The notes beneath the pieces were generated by a model. It had not been told where the DNA came from, made no database searches, and worked only from the letters and a program-made list of their open reading frames with translations. The translations under genes were made by a program, and so were the position numbers. A DNA stretch of 64,000 nt from Archivesica marissinica (taxonomy: Eukaryota; Mollusca; Bivalvia; Venerida; Vesicomyidae), in the NCBI GenBank assembly GCA_014843695.1, contig CM026404.1, positions 8,164,433 through 8,228,432 on the forward strand. Reading direction: 5' to 3'. Of the stretch, positions 11,606 to 23,500 are shown piece after piece; the stretch's first letter is position 1; each line of letters starts with the position of its first letter.

Positions 11606-11917
11606 TATAGAACTGTAACCTATAACTGTCTGTTTATTAGTATATTATTAGTATTTGCAAGGTATAATTGGGAACACTTTGGTATCAACCTAACATAACA
11701 ATTCTTCTTTCAGCTATATTAAATTACGTCAAGTGTTATTATTGCATGTGTTTCATCTATTAGCCTATACTATCAAACAGCAACTTAAAAATCAAATTAA
11801 TACCCCACCCCCATCATACGTTAAACAGCACTAATGTATCGTATATACAGCAATACACGTACTACAGATTGGTTTATATTGGTTATTCGAGATGAATACA
11901 GTATCTCGAAAGAGTGG
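11606..11917. other. non-coding, nothing recognised
   Basis: AT-rich; no gene seen. Confidence 0.5.
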
Positions 11918-12150
11918 CATCCATGGTCCAGTGGTAGAGCGTCGGATTTGGAATCGATCGGTCCCGGGTTCGATACACAGTCAGACCACGTATGTAGTGT
12001 CAATGAGCAAGGCACATCGCACATATTGCTTAGTACTGGTTAATCGCTTAGGTCGGCTAAGCTTGCCAAGGAAAACATGTATACGTCCCCGCAAGGGGTT
12101 TGACATGAATGGAACATACATACAAGACACTCTGACACATATTGATATTA
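11918..12150 (+). mobile_element. SINE-like element with tRNA-Pro(TGG)-like head (family F)
   Basis: ATCCATGGTCCAGTGGTAGA begins the head, the loop TTGGAAT holds TGG, and GGGTTCGATACACAG is the B box. The body contains GAGCAAGGCAC and CGTCCCCGCAAGGGG. Single copy here. Confidence 0.65.
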
Positions 12151-12212
12151 ATTACTACATATTAAAACAGCAATTAGTAATATATGTTAGTATGTGATCC
12201 CACCCATTACGT

Positions 12213-12512
12213 GCGCGTTTTACGTTTATTTATCGTCGTTACAGGTTTCTCATATGAGCCACGCCTCCTGAAGAGATTCAACGTTATATATTCTAGAGGA
12301 TAGTGCAATGATACAGACACTGTCAGACAGAGACACATTCCAGAGTATCCTCTGAATCATTTACGTGCACGATGTAAAGCACCAACACCTCGGTTTAATG
12401 TCCCATCTGAAAGACTGTTAATATCAGTATGGTCAGACGGGGGATCGAACCTGTGATCACTGGATTCGCAGCGAATCGAACGTGTTAACAACTGGACACC
12501 AATTACATGTCT
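12213..12512 (-). mobile_element. SINE family A, old copy
   Basis: Full length but diverged, with small duplications (CAGACACTGTCAGACAGAGA and GATTCGCAGCGAATCGAA) in body and head. Confidence 0.82.
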
Positions 12513-12645
12513 GCTCTAATCTATTATATCTACCTCTCCCAAGGTGTGTGATATTTGAACATTGATTAAGGAGCCATACTTGGCAATGACCAATGCACTA
12601 AATAGTAATGCTATAACATTTCCTGTGTGTATTGGATCACTTAGT

Positions 12646-12901
12646 TTAAAGTTTAACTTTATTTATTTTACAACGATTGCGAAGCAACTTTTAACAACTT
12701 ATATTAATCACTCTCGTTGGCGCGGATGAAATCGTAAATGTAGTCATTCGTGTGGGAGGAAACCGGAGTACCCGGAGAAAAACCCACCTGTCTGATCTGG
12801 CGACCACCGTACCATCTCACATACTTCCCGGTCCGAGGATCGAACCCGGGTTGCATTGGTGAGAAGCGAGCGAGCTAACCATTGCGCTAATCGGACAGCC
12901 A
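12646..12901 (-). mobile_element. SINE family B, full length
   Basis: Tail CTTTATTTATTTTACAACGA to head GCGCTAATCGGACAGCCA. Confidence 0.88.
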
Positions 12902-12982
12902 ATTGGACAACTATTGTGTGGCAATGCTTGTTTTATGGGGTATACAGTATTTCAGATGTAGGTATAGTACATACGGCGGCCA

Positions 12983-15900
12983 TGTTAGAGCTAAGTACGG
13001 ATCACGGGTGTCGCATTTAGCAATGTGCATGTTAGTGCTAAGACCTGATCACGGGTGTTCTCGATGATTCATCGGTAACATTTAGCAATGTGCATGTTAG
13101 TGCTAAGATCTGATCACGGGTGTTCTCGATGATTCATCGGTAGCATTTAGCAATGTGTGTGTTAGAGCTAAGAACGGATCACGGGTGTCGCATTTAGCAA
13201 TGTGCATGTTAGTGCTAAGACCAGATCACGGGTGTTCTCCGGCGATGATTCATCGGTAACATTTAGCAATGTGCATGTTAGTGCTAAGACCGGATCACGG
13301 GAGTTCTCGATGATTCATCGGTAACATTTAGCAATGTGCATGTTAGTGCTAAGACCTGATCACGGGTGTTCTCAATGATTCATCGGCAACATTTAGCAAT
13401 GTGCATGTTAGTGCTAAGACCTGATCACGTGTGTTCTCGATGATTCACCGGTAACATTTAGCAATGTGCATGTCAGTGCTAAGACCTGACCACGGGTGTT
13501 CTTAATGATTCATCGGCAACATTTAGCAATGTGCATGTTAGTGCTAAGACCTGATCACGGGTGATCTCGATAATTCATCGGTAACATTTAGCAATGTGCA
13601 TGTTAGTGCTAAGACCTGATCACGGGTGTTCTCGATGATTCATCGGTAACATTTATCATTGTGCATGTTAGTGCTAATACCTGGTCACGGGTGTTCTCGA
13701 TGATTCATCGGTAACATTTAGCAATGTGCATGTTAGTGCTAAGACCGGATCACGGGTGTTCTCGATGATTCATCGGTAACATTTAGCAATGTGCATGTTA
13801 GTGCTAAGACCTGGTCACGGGTGTTCTCGATGATTCATCGGTAACATTTAGCAATGTGCATGTTAGTGCTAAGAACGGATCACGGGTGTTCTCGATGATT
13901 CATCGGTAACATTTAGCAATGTGCATGTTAGTGCTAAGACCTGATCAAGGGTGTTCTCGATGATTCATCGGCAACATTTAGCAATGTGCATGTTAGTGCT
14001 AAGACCTGATCACGGGAGTTCTAGATGATTCATCGGTAACATTTAGCAATGTGCATGTTAGTGCTAAGACCTGATCACGGGTGTTCTCGATGATTCATCG
14101 GTAACATTTAACAATGTGCATGTTAGTGCTAAGACCTGATCACGGGAGTTTTAGATGATTCATCGGTAACATTTAGCAATGTGCATGTTAGTGCTAAGAC
14201 CTGATCACGGGAGTTCTCGATGATTCATCGGTAACATTTAGCAATGTGCATGTTAGTGCTAAGACCTGATCACGGGTGTTCTCGATGATTCATCGGTAAC
14301 ATTTAGCAATGTGCATGTTAATGCTAAGACCTGATCACGGGTGTTCTCGATGATTCATCGGTAACATTTATCAATGTGCATGTTAGTGCTAAGACCTGGT
14401 CACGGGTGTTCTCGATGATTCATCGGTAACATTTAGCAATGTGCATGTAAGTGCTAAGACCTGATCACGGGTGTGCTCGGCAATGTGCATGTTGGTGCTA
14501 AGAGCGGATCACGGGTGTTCTCGATGATTCATCGGCAACATTTAGCAATGTGCATGTTAGTGCTAAGACCTGATCACGGGTGTTCTCGATGATTCATCGG
14601 TAACATTTAGCAATGTGCATGTTAGTGCTAGGATCTGATCACGGGTATTCTCGATGATTCATCGGTAACATTTAGCAATGTGCAAGTTAGTGCTAAGACC
14701 TGATCACGGGTGTTCTCGATGATTCATCAGTAACATTTAGCAATGTGCATGCTAGTGCTAAGACCTGATCACGGGTGTTCTCAATGATTCATCGGCAACA
14801 TTTAGCAATGTGCATGTTAGTGCTAAGACCTGATCACGTGTGTTCTCGATGATTCATCGGTAACATTTAGCAATGTGCATGTCAGTGCTAAGACCTGACC
14901 ACGGGTGTTCTTAATGATTCATCGGCAACATTTAGCAATGTGCATGTTAGTGCTAAGACCTGATCACGGGTGTTCTCGATAATTCATCGGTAACATTTAG
15001 CAATGTGCATGTTAGTGCTAAGACCTGATCACGGGTGTTCTCGATGATTCATCGGTAACATTTATCATTGTGCATGTTAGTGCTAAGACCTGATCACGGG
15101 TGTTCTCGATGATTCATCGGTAACATTTAGCAATGTGCATGTTAGTGCTAAGACCTGATCACGGGTGTTCTCGATGATTCATCGGTAACATTTAGCAATG
15201 TGCATGTTAGTGCTAAGACCTGATCACGGGTGTTCTCAATGATTCATCGGCAACATTTAGCAATGTGCATGTTAGTGCTAAGACCTGATCACGTGTGTTC
15301 TCGATGATTCATCGGTAACATTTAGCAATGTGCATGTTAGTGCTAAGACCTGATCACGGGTGTTCTCGATGATTCATCGGTAACATTTAGCAATGTGCAT
15401 GTTAGTGCTAAGACCTGATCACGGGTGTTCTCGATGATTCATCGGTAACATTTAGCAATGTGCATGTTAGTGCTAAGACCTGATCACGGGTGTTCTCGAT
15501 GATTCATCGGTAACATTTAGCAATGTGCATGTTAGTGCTAAGACCGGATCACGGGTGTTCTCGATGATTCATCGGTAACATTTAGCAATGTGCATGTTAG
15601 TGCTAAGACCTGATCACGGGTGTTCTCGATGATTCATCGGTAACATTTAGCAATGTGCATGTTAGTGCTAAGACCTGATCACGGGTGTTCTCGATGATTC
15701 ATCGGTAACATTTAGCAATGTGCATGTTAGTGCTAAGACCTGATCACGGGTGTTCTCGATGATTCATCGGTAACATTTAGCAATGTGCATGTTAGTGCTA
15801 AGAACGGATCACGGGTGTTCTCGATGATTCATCGGTAACATTTAGCAATGTGCATGTTAGTGCTAAGACCTGATCACGGGTGTTCTCGATGATTCATCGG

Positions 15901-16122
15901 TAACATTTAGCAATGTGCATGTTAGTGCTAAGACCTGATCACGGGTGTTCTCGATGATTCATCGGTAACATTTAGCAATGTGCATGTTAGTGCTAAGACC
16001 GGATCACGGGTGTTCTCGATGATTCATCGGCAACATTTAGCAATGTGCATGTTAGTGCTAAGACCTGATCACGGGTGTTCTCGATGATTCATCGGTAACA
16101 TTTAGCAATGTGCATGTTAGAG
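12983..16122. repeat. 65-bp tandem array, about 48 units
   Basis: Unit GATGATTCATCGGTAACATT, TAGCAATGTGCATGTTAGTG, CTAAGACCTGATCACGGGTG, TTCTC. It contains the palindrome GATGATTCATC and inverted words TTAGCA/TGCTAA. A marked variant block (TTCTCAATG, CACGTGTG, CTTAATG) recurs at about 13371 and 14780, offset 1409, a higher-order duplication; one unit near 14475 is truncated. Confidence 0.96.
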
Positions 16123-16501
16123 TAATCATTGCTGCACCCACACCTGTTAACAACTATACCTGACATTCAGTCTCATAATTACACGCAATAATTGAAAACG
16201 CATCTATTTTAGCATTCGTTTCTACAACTCGTGGGGTGTAACAGAACCAATGTTCTAGGCAAAATGTCAACATAGGAACACACGCAGTACAAAACCGTCA
16301 AATTACACAAACAACGAATTACAGGCGCATGAACGAGAAGCGAATAATGACAGAAATATCAAAATCGTACAATAAATAGAATAGCTACAATAAGTTGAAT
16401 ATCTCAAGACGAAGTCAATGGAGACACATATTATTCGGTAACGTCATCTGGTATTTATCCCTTTTCATGTTTGGCGATAATTATGCATTTGTGACTTGTG
16501 T
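16123..16501. other. non-coding, nothing recognised
   Basis: No gene or repeat identified. Confidence 0.5.
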
Positions 16502-16729
16502 GTTTTACGTTTATTTATCGTCGCTACCGGTTGCCCATATGAGCGACGCCTCCTGAAGAGATTAGTCATTTTAGATTTTTGGAGGATAGTGCAATGATAC
16601 AGACATAGACCCATTCCAGAGTCTCCTCTGGTTCTTTTACGTGCACGGTGTACAACACCGACACGAGACCTCGGTTTAAAGTCGCAACTGAGACTGTTAA
16701 TTTTATTAGGGTCAGACAGGGGATCGAAC
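16502..16729 (-). mobile_element. SINE family A, head truncated
   Basis: Tail and body intact; it breaks after GGGGATCGAACC of the B box. Confidence 0.87.
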
Positions 16730-17011
16730 CGAATATATACACACATAGGCATTCGGAGCGTGAAGCTATGACATAATAAAGGACAGAACAACCAACCCTA
16801 CCCCCGGGATCAGACCTCCCCCATCTACATAACTGGAAATTTGCCCTGACAATTATCTTATACCATATATAGAAGTGTACACAATATATATACATATACA
16901 TTGTAGTTATGATAATGCTCCCCCCCCCCAATGTAATACCGTTAGTATAGTATAAATACTCATTCAAGAGTCTCCCCTGAAATACTATATGGGTCATTTT
17001 AGTATGGTGTT

Positions 17012-17088
17012 GCGGGGGAATCGAACCTGCGACCCCTGGATAACAAGTCCAGAGTGTAAACCACTGCACCACTGATCCGCTACACCTC
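17012..17088 (-). mobile_element. tRNA-Thr(TGT)-like SINE head variant
   Basis: On the minus strand GTAGCGGATCAGTGGTGCAG opens it, the loop CTTGTTA holds TGT between CTGGA/TCCAG stems, and GCAGGTTCGATTCCCCC is the B box; acceptor ends pair except one base. A partial SINE A-like body lies left of it. The word CACTGATCCGCTACAC is shared with the 32-bp satellite at 35325. Confidence 0.65.
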
Positions 17089-17299
17089 TGTGTAAATATG
17101 GTAATGTACCACAAATACAAGTGTGCATTACGCTGTCGCTATGGTTTATAAACTTGACCTGGTTACAAGCGAATGGTTTGTACGTACACAAGATAAGGGT
17201 TTAAACTACATACGTATATACATGTGCGTGTGTGTTGTCTGTCGTTAATTAATACACATTGATGTCTGTATTATAAATGTAAGAGCAAAAGTAGCTTAA

Positions 17300-17522
17300 A
17301 TGGAAAGCGATAAACATTTAATTGACAGTATTGGATATAATTTCTACCAAATCAGTTTTACTATAGCGTTATGCATTATACCGTATATGTTTATGAAGTC
17401 TTCGTTGGTGGTCGTAATATGTTACGTGTTATGGAGAGTATTACGGAAGATCTGGTCGACGTTCCTTGAGCCTACAATAGATGTCACAGGTCGCGGTGTG
17501 TTCATTACAGGATGCGATTCAG
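17300..17522 (+). CDS. dehydrogenase exon 1 (start codon, membrane anchor, first half of cofactor motif)
   Basis: It encodes residues 1-74 and ends inside the glycine codon of TGCDSG, phase 1, before donor GTAACG. The upstream 130 bases hold short out-of-frame ATGs that stop at once and no clear TATA box at a sensible distance. A TTAA-flanked MITE starts 29 bases after the exon. Confidence 0.92.
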
Positions 17523-20500
17523 GTAACGCCACCAATATTAGCTAAGTATTTTAAACTCTTTCACCGCCAATGTCGCATAAAAGCAACTTTGTAAAAAAGT
17601 AGAGAACCCGATCGGACAGAACAGAACATGCCGTCTGATCAGGCTATATGCTGATTGCTCTTCAGACAGTGGAGCTGAAGCACCTGTCCGAATAGCAAAC
17701 AACATAGATCCTGATCAGACGCGGCGTTACGCCGCGGCTGATCTGGATCTATGTTGTTTGCACATGCTGTTTGCTCTGAATTTATTCGGCGCTAAAAGAG
17801 TTAAGTAACATTATTTAAAATAAAACAACAATTAAAAACGTTTAGCAATTCATAATTCGGCATTGGTATAGTGTTATGTAAACTCCCATCGTAAACAAAG
17901 AATGTGGCGGTATGTACAGTGGCCCAACGATAACGTGTTATTTACAAACATTACTATAAATAGGTTTCGAATAAGCCAAATCGATACGTAGAGTGTAATA
18001 AATAATCCTGTGTGCCAAGTAATGCATACATAAATGATAATAAACTTCATTTTACCCGTTATAATAATATTAGCACGTGCTATCTTTTTTCGCGGGAATC
18101 ACGTTATCGTTTGGGTATAGTATTATACCGGCTAAGCTAAGATATATGTTTGTGTTCCGGGTACGGTCTAATGTTACGCCAACATTACAACATAATGCCT
18201 GCAGGCATAGGAATATCATGTCTATAAATCGATGGTTGTTAAAAAAAAGAGTTTAAAGGTTATTTATTTTATAACGATTGCGAAGCAAGTTTTAACAACT
18301 TATGTTAATCACTCTCGTTGGCGCGGATGAAAGTGTATATGTGGTCATTCGTGTGGTAGGAAACCGGAGTACCCGGAGAAAACCCACATGTCCGATCTAT
18401 CTTATCTTATCTCTAATAGAACCCATCGCGGGGATGTACATACTTCCCGGTCCAAGGATCGAACCCGGGTTACATTGGTGAGAAACGAGCGTGCTAACCC
18501 CTGCTTTATGAAAATGATACCAAAATGGCACTAATAGAACACACAGTGAAATTAAACCACACACAATTCATCCACATAGAACACACAATGGAATTAAACC
18601 ACACACAATTCATCCACATAGAACACACAATGGAATTAAACCACACACAATTCATCTACATAGAACACACAATGGAATTAAACCACACACAATTCATCTA
18701 CATAGAACACACACTGGAATTAAACCACACACAATTCATCTACATAGAACACACAATGGAATTAAACCACACACAATTCATCCACATAGAACACACAATG
18801 GAATTAAACCACACACAATTCATCTACATAGAACACACACTGGAATTAAACCACACACAATTCATCTACATAGAACACACAATGAAATTAAACCACACAC
18901 AATTCATCCACATAGAACACACAATGGAATTAAACCACACACAATTCATCTACATAGAACACACACTGGAATTAAACCACACACAATTCATCCACATAGA
19001 ACACACAATGGAATTAAACCACACACAATTCATCTACATAGAACACACACTGGAATTAAACCACACACAATTCATCTACATAAAAAAACACACAATGGAA
19101 TTAAACCACACACAATTCATCTACATAGAACACACAATGGAATTAAACCACACACAATTCATGCACATAGAACACACAATGGAATTAAACCACACACAAT
19201 TCATCCACATAGAACACACAATGGAATTAAACCACACACAATTCATCTACATAGAACACACAATGGAATTAAACCACACACAATTCATGCACATAGAACA
19301 CACAATGGAATTAAACCACACACAATTCATGCACATAGAACACACAATGGAATTAAACCACACACAATTCATCTACATAGAACACACACTGGAATTAAAC
19401 CACACACAATTCATCTACATAGAACACACAATGAAATTAAACCACACACAATTCATCCACATAGAACACACAATGGAATTAAACCACACACAATTCATCT
19501 ACATAGAACACACACTGGAATTAAACCACACACAATTCATCCACATAGAACACACAATGGAATTAAACCACACACAATTCATCTACATAGAATACACAAT
19601 GGAATTAAACCACACACAATTCATCTACATAGAACACACAATGGAATTAAACCACACACAATTCATCCACATAGAACACACAATGGAATTAAACCACACA
19701 CAATTCATGCACATAGAACACACAATGGAATTAAACCACACACAATTCATCTACATAGAACACACAATGGAATTAAACCACACACAATTCATCCACATAG
19801 AACACACAATGGAATTAAACCACACACAATTCATCTACATAGAACACACACTGGAATTAAACCACACACAATTCATCTACATAGAACACACAATGAAATT
19901 AAACCACACACAATTCATCCACATAGAACACACAATTCATCCACATAGAACACACAATTCCACAATTCATCCACATAGAACACACAACATGATATTTTAC
20001 GCTACAGAAGGATGTACTCCTTTTCCTGCAATTACGTGTTGGTGTATGAATATTTGAATTGCGTGTATACATCTTACCTATTAGAACCTTTTAGTTTAAA
20101 TACATTTATTAAGGATCGATTGCGAAACAACTTCTTACAACTTATATTAATCACTCTCGATACCTCATTCCTGATTGAATCCACGACGGAGAGAGAAGAG
20201 GCAATGTGGAATTTAAATGCCTTGACTAAGGGCACAATCGTAACGGCTACAGCTGGGCGCGAATTCTGGGCCTTTCGCACCTGAAGCGAACGCGCCACGA
20301 CTGCGCTATCATTACTTCCACATTTGTTTTTTCTACATCTATTTTTTAAGTACTACCTATTCCCAAACCATCCATGCTGTGTGCCTGCGTTCCCAGCGGG
20401 AAAACCAAGATTCGGTCAGCAGAAGAACACGTACTTATTTTTCCAAAAATATACATGTTTGTATGATCAACTTAAGTCTGTATTTAAAGCGACACTACAT

Positions 20501-23500
20501 CGCGCAAAAAGCCAAACAAATGCATTGTTCTCGTATAAATACATTGCTATTACAAATTCTTTCGAATACATTCGAACACTATCATTGAATCAGTAAACAG
20601 TGTTTTTGTTGTCTACAAACTTTCAAAAGTGAATGTAGGATTTCATATACCGGTCATCCATGCTCCTGATTTGACGTGTGTTTGTCATTGGCGTCAATAC
20701 TAAACGCGTGATACTGTCGCTTAGAGGTAATAAATTTAACTAAGATTAGTCTACACATAAATATACACAAATGTGAGATATAACGGTAAAGTTGTACCAT
20801 AAATCTCGTTATTCGGGATACACGAGTTGTATTACACTTGTATGCCGACTCTGTTTACATTATTTTGTTATGTCAACAAACCGCGTATACGACGCTTGTT
20901 TATTAGTTGAAATACTCAGTTTTCGAGGCAAATATTTTGGGGGGAAATTATACCATATAATAGGTAATTACATTCTGTATATATATGCGTTTTCTCTGAT
21001 GTAGTGTCGCTTTAAATGTATTGACTAATTCTGAATTTGACGAGCCATATGGTGGCCGTTCGAAAATGGGCCCAACAAGAAAGACCTATAAAATGTGCAC
21101 ACTTAATATGTCTCATAATATACGTATAATTATACTAGTTTAACCAAATATGTCTTCAAATATGTTACTGGTTGTGAAATGAAAGCTTTTTTTAAAATTT
21201 GGCACCTGTGAGTTTTGTTGCAAAACAGTATTAATAGCACATGATTGATCTTATTCTCAATGTATCTCCCTGTCCGATTAGCGCAGTGGTTAGCGCGCTC
21301 GCTTCTCACAAATGCGACCCGGGTTCGATTCTCAGACCGGGAAGTATGTGAGATGGTACGGTGGTCGCGGACAGGTGGGTATTCTCCGGGTACTCCGGAT
21401 TCCTCCCACACGAATGACCACATTTACGCTTGCACCCGCGCCAACGAGAGTTATTAATTAAAAGTCTGTTTTTCTTTCTCCCCATGTATATAAATTTACA
21501 GGTCTTGGGTTTGCATTTGCCAAACATCTCGATGAACTAGGCTTCATTGTGTTTGCCGGATGCTTAAACGAAAAAGGGGACGGCGCGGGAAAGCTTCGCA
21601 ATGAATGCTCCAAACGAATCCACGTTGTAGAAATTGACGTCTCCAAAGAAAAGAGCGTCTGTAACGCCCTCGAGTACGTGAAGAAGTATACTCCAGTAAA
21701 CGGTAACGTTCAGTGTGGAACAGGTTATAGTACGGTATAGAATTACGTGGAGAAGTATACTCCAATAAACGGTAACGTTCAGTGTGGAACAGGTTATAGT
21801 ACGGTATAGAATTACGTGGAGAAGTATACTCCAGTAAACGGTAACGTTCAGTGTGGAACAGGTTATAGTACGGTATAGAATTACGTGGAGAAGTATACTC
21901 CAATAAACGGTAACGTTCAGTGTGGAACGGGTTATAGTAATGTATAGAATTACGTGAAGAGGTATACTCCAGTAAACGGTAACGTTCAGTGTGGAACGGG
22001 TTATAGTACGGTATAGAATTACGTGGAGAAGTATACTCCAGTAAACGGTACCGTTCAGTGTGGAACGGGTTATAGTACGGCATAGAATTACGTGGAGAAG
22101 TATACTCCAGTAAACGGTAACGTTCAGTGTGGAACAGGTTATAGTACGGTATAGAATTACATGAAGAGGTATACTCCAGTAAACCGTACCGTTCAATGTG
22201 GAACAGGTTATAGTACAGTATAGAATTACGTGAAGAAGTATACTCCAGTAAACGGTAACGTTCAGTGTGGAACAGGTTATAGTACGGTATAGAATTACGT
22301 GAAGAAGTATACTCAATAAACGGTAACGTTCAGTGTGGAACAGGTTATAGTACGGTATAGAATTACGTGGAGAAGTATACTCCAGTAAACGGTAATGTTC
22401 AGTGTGGAACGAGTTATAGTACGGTATAGAATTACGTGGAGAAGTATACTCCAGTAAACGGTACCGTTCAGTGTGGAACGGGTTATAGTACGGCATAGAA
22501 TTACGTGGAGAAGTATACTCCAGTAAACGGTAACGTTCAGTGTGGAACAGGTTATAGTACGGTATAGAATTACATGAAGAGGTATACTCCAGTAAACGGT
22601 ACCGTTCAGTGTGTAGCAGGTTATAGTACGGTATAGAATGAAAGTATCTCAACGGTCCAACTTAGATTGAAATACTTTCCTGAGAATGAATATATCTGTT
22701 TTATTAGATATTGTAAATGAATGAATTATTATAACAAATAATAAAGTTATTTTCTAAGAGGGCGTTAATGAGGATTAGTTCATAACTAATTATACCATCC
22801 TCTATAAATAACGAAATCTAATCTAACCCATCCGATCCCATCCCATCCCATCCCATCGTATCCTATCCTATCTCATCCCAACCCATGGCTGCTTTTCTAC
22901 AATGTGTATATAGGCCACCCTCTATGATTAAAGAAATATCTATATCTATCCGATCCGATCCGATCCGATCCGATCCGATCCCAGCCAATGGTTGCTTATC
23001 TACAATGTGTGTATAGGCCACCCTCTATAAATAAAGAAATATCTATATCTATCCCATCCTACCCGATCCTATCCCAGCCCAGCCCATAGTTGCTTTTCTA
23101 CAATGTGTATATAGGCCACCCTCTATAAATAAAGAAATTTCTCTATCTATCCCACCCCACCCGATCCTATCTCAGCCCAGCCCATGGTTGCTTATCTATA
23201 ATGTGTATATAGGCCACCCTCTATGATTAAAGAAATATCTATATCTATCCGATCCGATCCGATCTCAGCCCATGGTTGCTTATCTACAATGTGTGTATAG
23301 GCCACCCTCTATAAATAAAGAAATATCTATCCCATCCTACCCGATCCTATCCCAGCCCAGCCCATGGTTGCTTATCTACAATGTGTATACATAGCCCCTT
23401 ACGAATGTTTTGGACATTTTATTCATTGTTTTATGTTTATTTATCGTCGTTACCGGCTGCCCATATGATCGACGGGTAGTTTATGTAACAACACATTGCC

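Noticed and set aside
11918..11990. Functional tRNA-Pro gene
   Set aside because: Imperfect T arm and a SINE-like body downstream.
12983..16122. CRISPR array
   Set aside because: Contiguous tandem units with no unique spacers, in an animal genome.
17551..17804. Rho-independent terminator-like hairpin
   Set aside because: The hairpin is part of a TTAA MITE present twice; bacterial terminators do not apply here.
18525..20057. 510-codon MELNHTQFIYIEHT-repeat protein
   Set aside because: A 42-bp array in an intron, with identical synonymous and non-synonymous behaviour and no start context.
21544..22652. Minus-strand frames of 179 and 362 codons
   Set aside because: Shadows of the 69-bp array, antisense to a real exon.
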